Positions 63,465-64,000 of a stretch of 64,000 nt of DNA are shown here, piece after piece. The notes below the pieces were generated by a model. The model saw nothing but the letters and a program-made list of their open reading frames with translations. It searched no databases and was not told the origin of the DNA. Both the position numbers and the translations under genes were made by a program. Each line of letters starts with the position of its first letter. Position 1 is the stretch's first letter. The stretch lies in assembly GCA_934130545.1 (NCBI GenBank), contig CAKOYD010000007.1, positions 1-64,000 of the forward strand, written 5' to 3'. The stretch comes from an uncultured Bacilli bacterium. Lineage in GTDB: Bacteria; Bacillota_I; Bacilli_A; RF39; UBA660.

Positions 63465-63999
63465 TTTCCACCAAACTTTCTATTACTTTAATATAATCTA
63501 TTCTAGGTGTATATTTTATTTGTAATTTATAGGTATTATTTTTAAAAAAATCATAGGGAATAGATTTTCTTTCGTTATTATTAATATAGTCTAGTAAAGT
63601 ATCTCCCATGATTAAGTAATCTTCGTTTAAAGTGGTAAATCGTACTATTAAGAAAGCAATACCTTGGTGTTTTATAACATTTTTAATGTGTTCTAACTGA
63701 TGGGGATGAATATTACTTAATGGGAAACTGGTTTTACTAATAGTTTCTTTAGCATCAAATTCAATATATTTGCCTTTATAGACACCATTATAGTCTAGAG
63801 TAGACTGAGTTTCAAAGTAAGCCTCGGTGATTTTTCCAGTGTTATAAATTACTTTAATAGGTTTAATTGGTGTTGGTTTTTTATATATTAATGCTATTTC
63901 TTTATCTTTGTAATATTCATTTGATACATTTATATCACTTTCCAATGACATACCACGATTAGAATAAGTTGATGTTTTATTGTATTTTAAATAATGCAC
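63451..63999 (-). CDS. recU: Holliday junction resolvase RecU (start may lie outside the window)
   Basis: Resolves Holliday junctions in recombination and chromosome segregation. YSNRGMSLESDINVSN, IALIYKKPTPI, and STLDYNGVYKGKYIEFDAKET with the catalytic Asp, Glu and Lys are present, then SFPLSNIHPHQLEH. Only GTG at the very edge (63999) is visible as a start, about 16 residues before the NRGM motif, so the gene may continue past the window. It overlaps ponA by 14 nt. Confidence 0.92.
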   Translation of the reverse strand: MHYLKYNKTSTYSNRGMSLESDINVSNEYYKDKEIALIYKKPTPIKPIKVIYNTGKITEAYFETQSTLDYNGVYKGKYIEFDAKETISKTSFPLSNIHPHQLEHIKNVIKHQGIAFLIVRFTTLNEDYLIMGDTLLDYINNNERKSIPYDFFKNNTYKLQIKYTPRIDYIKVIESLVENEKA

Positions 64000-64000
64000 A

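Noticed and set aside
1..64000. Mycoplasma genetic code (TGA as Trp)
   Set aside because: TGA closes mreC, the LiaF-like gene and others at natural ends, and Trp is TGG throughout, for example in PIN, ponA and sodA.

Overview
The window is AT-rich, densely packed bacterial DNA. TGA is used as a stop (mreC ends in TGA) and TGG encodes Trp, so the code is standard rather than the mycoplasma code. Genes start with GGAGG- or GGTGAT-type ribosome binding sites. Promoters are sigma-70-like, and several have an extended TTTGGTATAAT -10. Conserved genes (rpsL-rpsG-fusA, tuf, RNase J, recU-ponA, mreCD, spoVS, parC, a tmRNA with a Bacillus-like resume site) point to a walled, low-GC Firmicute. A little-cultured gut Bacilli lineage (RF39 / Tenericutes-related) fits best; this placement is inference.

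Layout. 1-7.6 kb: a SEC-C remnant, then small unrelated genes (GNAT, PIN nuclease, a large unknown, NERD nuclease, flavodoxin, DUF1653, pyrH, an anchored protein). 7.6-16 kb: RNase J (minus), an amidase, the str operon rpsL-rpsG-fusA, tuf with its own promoter, and gap. 16-20.4 kb: TasA/camelysin-like anchored proteins around a transglutaminase-like protein and mreCD. 20.4-23.1 kb (minus): a Cys-rich pilin-like surface protein and a lipoprotein. 23.3-29.7 kb: tRNA-Arg, a DUF5011 + NlpC/P60 wall enzyme, two unknowns, a LiaF/DUF4097 pair and a DUF362 pseudogene.

29.7-44.6 kb is the most unusual region. An operon with a consensus promoter encodes three membrane-anchored surface proteins (1849, 477 and 242 residues) that appear to share an ectodomain. 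It then encodes a full set of F1-ATPase-like subunits: c, a b-delta fusion, alpha, beta, a short epsilon, an unknown membrane protein, and gamma. The c-like subunit has no acidic residue in its second helix, and no a subunit is encoded. The complex should therefore hydrolyse ATP and perhaps rotate, but cannot move ions by the known route. This recalls the F1-like X0 ATPases of mycoplasmas (gliding or antibody-handling machines), but here in a walled bacterium, with a c-ring-like part and giant surface partners. A coiled-coil protein with the same promoter architecture follows.

44.7-52 kb: a YhcG/DUF1016 nuclease preceded by, and containing, covarying palindromes; five TasA-like proteins, two of them under near-identical promoters, around parC. 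52-58.4 kb: rluB, unknowns, spoVS (minus), a GT-C-like membrane protein, a kinase-fold protein, a putative ART-like gene bounded by degenerate direct repeats next to tRNA-Thr, and ssrA. 58.4-64 kb: a small membrane protein, a GT2 + TPR glycosyltransferase, Mn/Fe superoxide dismutase, then ponA and recU on the minus strand.

Common threads are cell-envelope building (mreCD, ponA, amidase, NlpC/P60, LiaF-like), a large repertoire of single-helix surface proteins, and the F1-like motor, which may act on the surface proteins encoded with it.
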